Source: Fragum whitleyi (lineage: Eukaryota; Mollusca; Bivalvia; Cardiida; Cardiidae). Taken from it: a stretch of 64,000 nt of DNA. The position numbers were made by a program, and so were the translations under genes. Below the pieces are notes generated by a model that did no database searches, was not told the DNA's origin, and worked only from the letters and a program-made list of their open reading frames with translations. How positions within the stretch are numbered: position 1 is the first letter of the stretch; each line of letters starts with the position of its first letter. The stretch spans positions 34,614,215-34,678,214 of the forward strand of contig OX411559.1 in the NCBI GenBank assembly GCA_948146395.1, read 5' to 3'. Below are positions 63,880 through 64,000 of this stretch, one piece after another.

Positions 63880-64000
63880 AAGACGCTGTGTGAAATTTCC
63901 AACAATTTCAAACGTGCACAAAGCAAAGCTCCTGGCCAGCCTGTGCAGCCGCACAGTCTGACCAGAGTCTTCACTTTGTGATTGATAGATTAATTAGGTC
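63880..64000. mobile_element. MITE, GAGCCTGTGCGTGA family, cut by window end
   Basis: ACGCTGTGTGAAATTTCCAA, CCAGCCTGTGCAGCCGCACA and GACCAGAGTCTTCACTTTG, matching the left half of 523-766. Confidence 0.7.

Overview
The window is animal nuclear DNA, AT-rich, with long introns, GT-AG splice sites and a very high load of small inverted-repeat elements. The repeat types point to a mollusc, most likely a bivalve: tRNA-headed SINEs, a short repeat starting TATGCCCCCGTATCGAG, and a 'pearl'-like element with ~155 bp core repeats. The species cannot be fixed from the sequence alone.

Layout. 1-7.6 kb is repeat-rich and has no gene I can support: foldback MITEs, an almost perfect 150 bp palindrome, AAT/AAAT microsatellites and a SINE. 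7.64-14.29 kb is a full-length Ngaro/DIRS-type tyrosine-recombinase retrotransposon. It has gag, RT-RNase H, recombinase and SGNH hydrolase ORFs, and split direct repeats in the order A1...B1-A2-B2. 15.9-18.1 kb is a broken single-exon gene (CARD-like domain plus helical repeats) carrying one clear frameshift, a probable second one, and a 361 bp MITE. 18.1-30.5 kb is mostly MITEs, SINEs, hairpins and a LINE endonuclease remnant.

30.5-36.9 kb (+) is an apparently complete secreted or lumenal family-31 glycosidase of the MYORG type: four coding exons, 667 residues, both catalytic aspartates in place, and a non-coding first exon implied upstream. 37-42 kb holds a relic of its last exon and a 2.5 kb hAT-like element with a perfect 8 bp target duplication.

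42.1-61.5 kb (-) is the 3' two-thirds of an RCC1L (WBSCR16) orthologue, a mitochondrial RCC1-repeat protein. Seven exons join in frame; the 5' exons lie beyond base 64000. The terminal exon is tandemly duplicated with splice site, frame and stop kept. A phase-compatible alternative terminal exon with its own AATAAA lies upstream. One intron of this gene contains a ~4.95 kb long-terminal-inverted-repeat element. The right end holds a Tc1 transposase relic and another MITE.

The two host genes are convergent (tail to tail) and show no functional link. The best-supported unusual items are the Ngaro element, the RCC1L 3'-end exon duplication and alternative end, the MITE that splits the CARD-like gene and whose excision would restore the frame, and the hAT-in-hairpin nesting.
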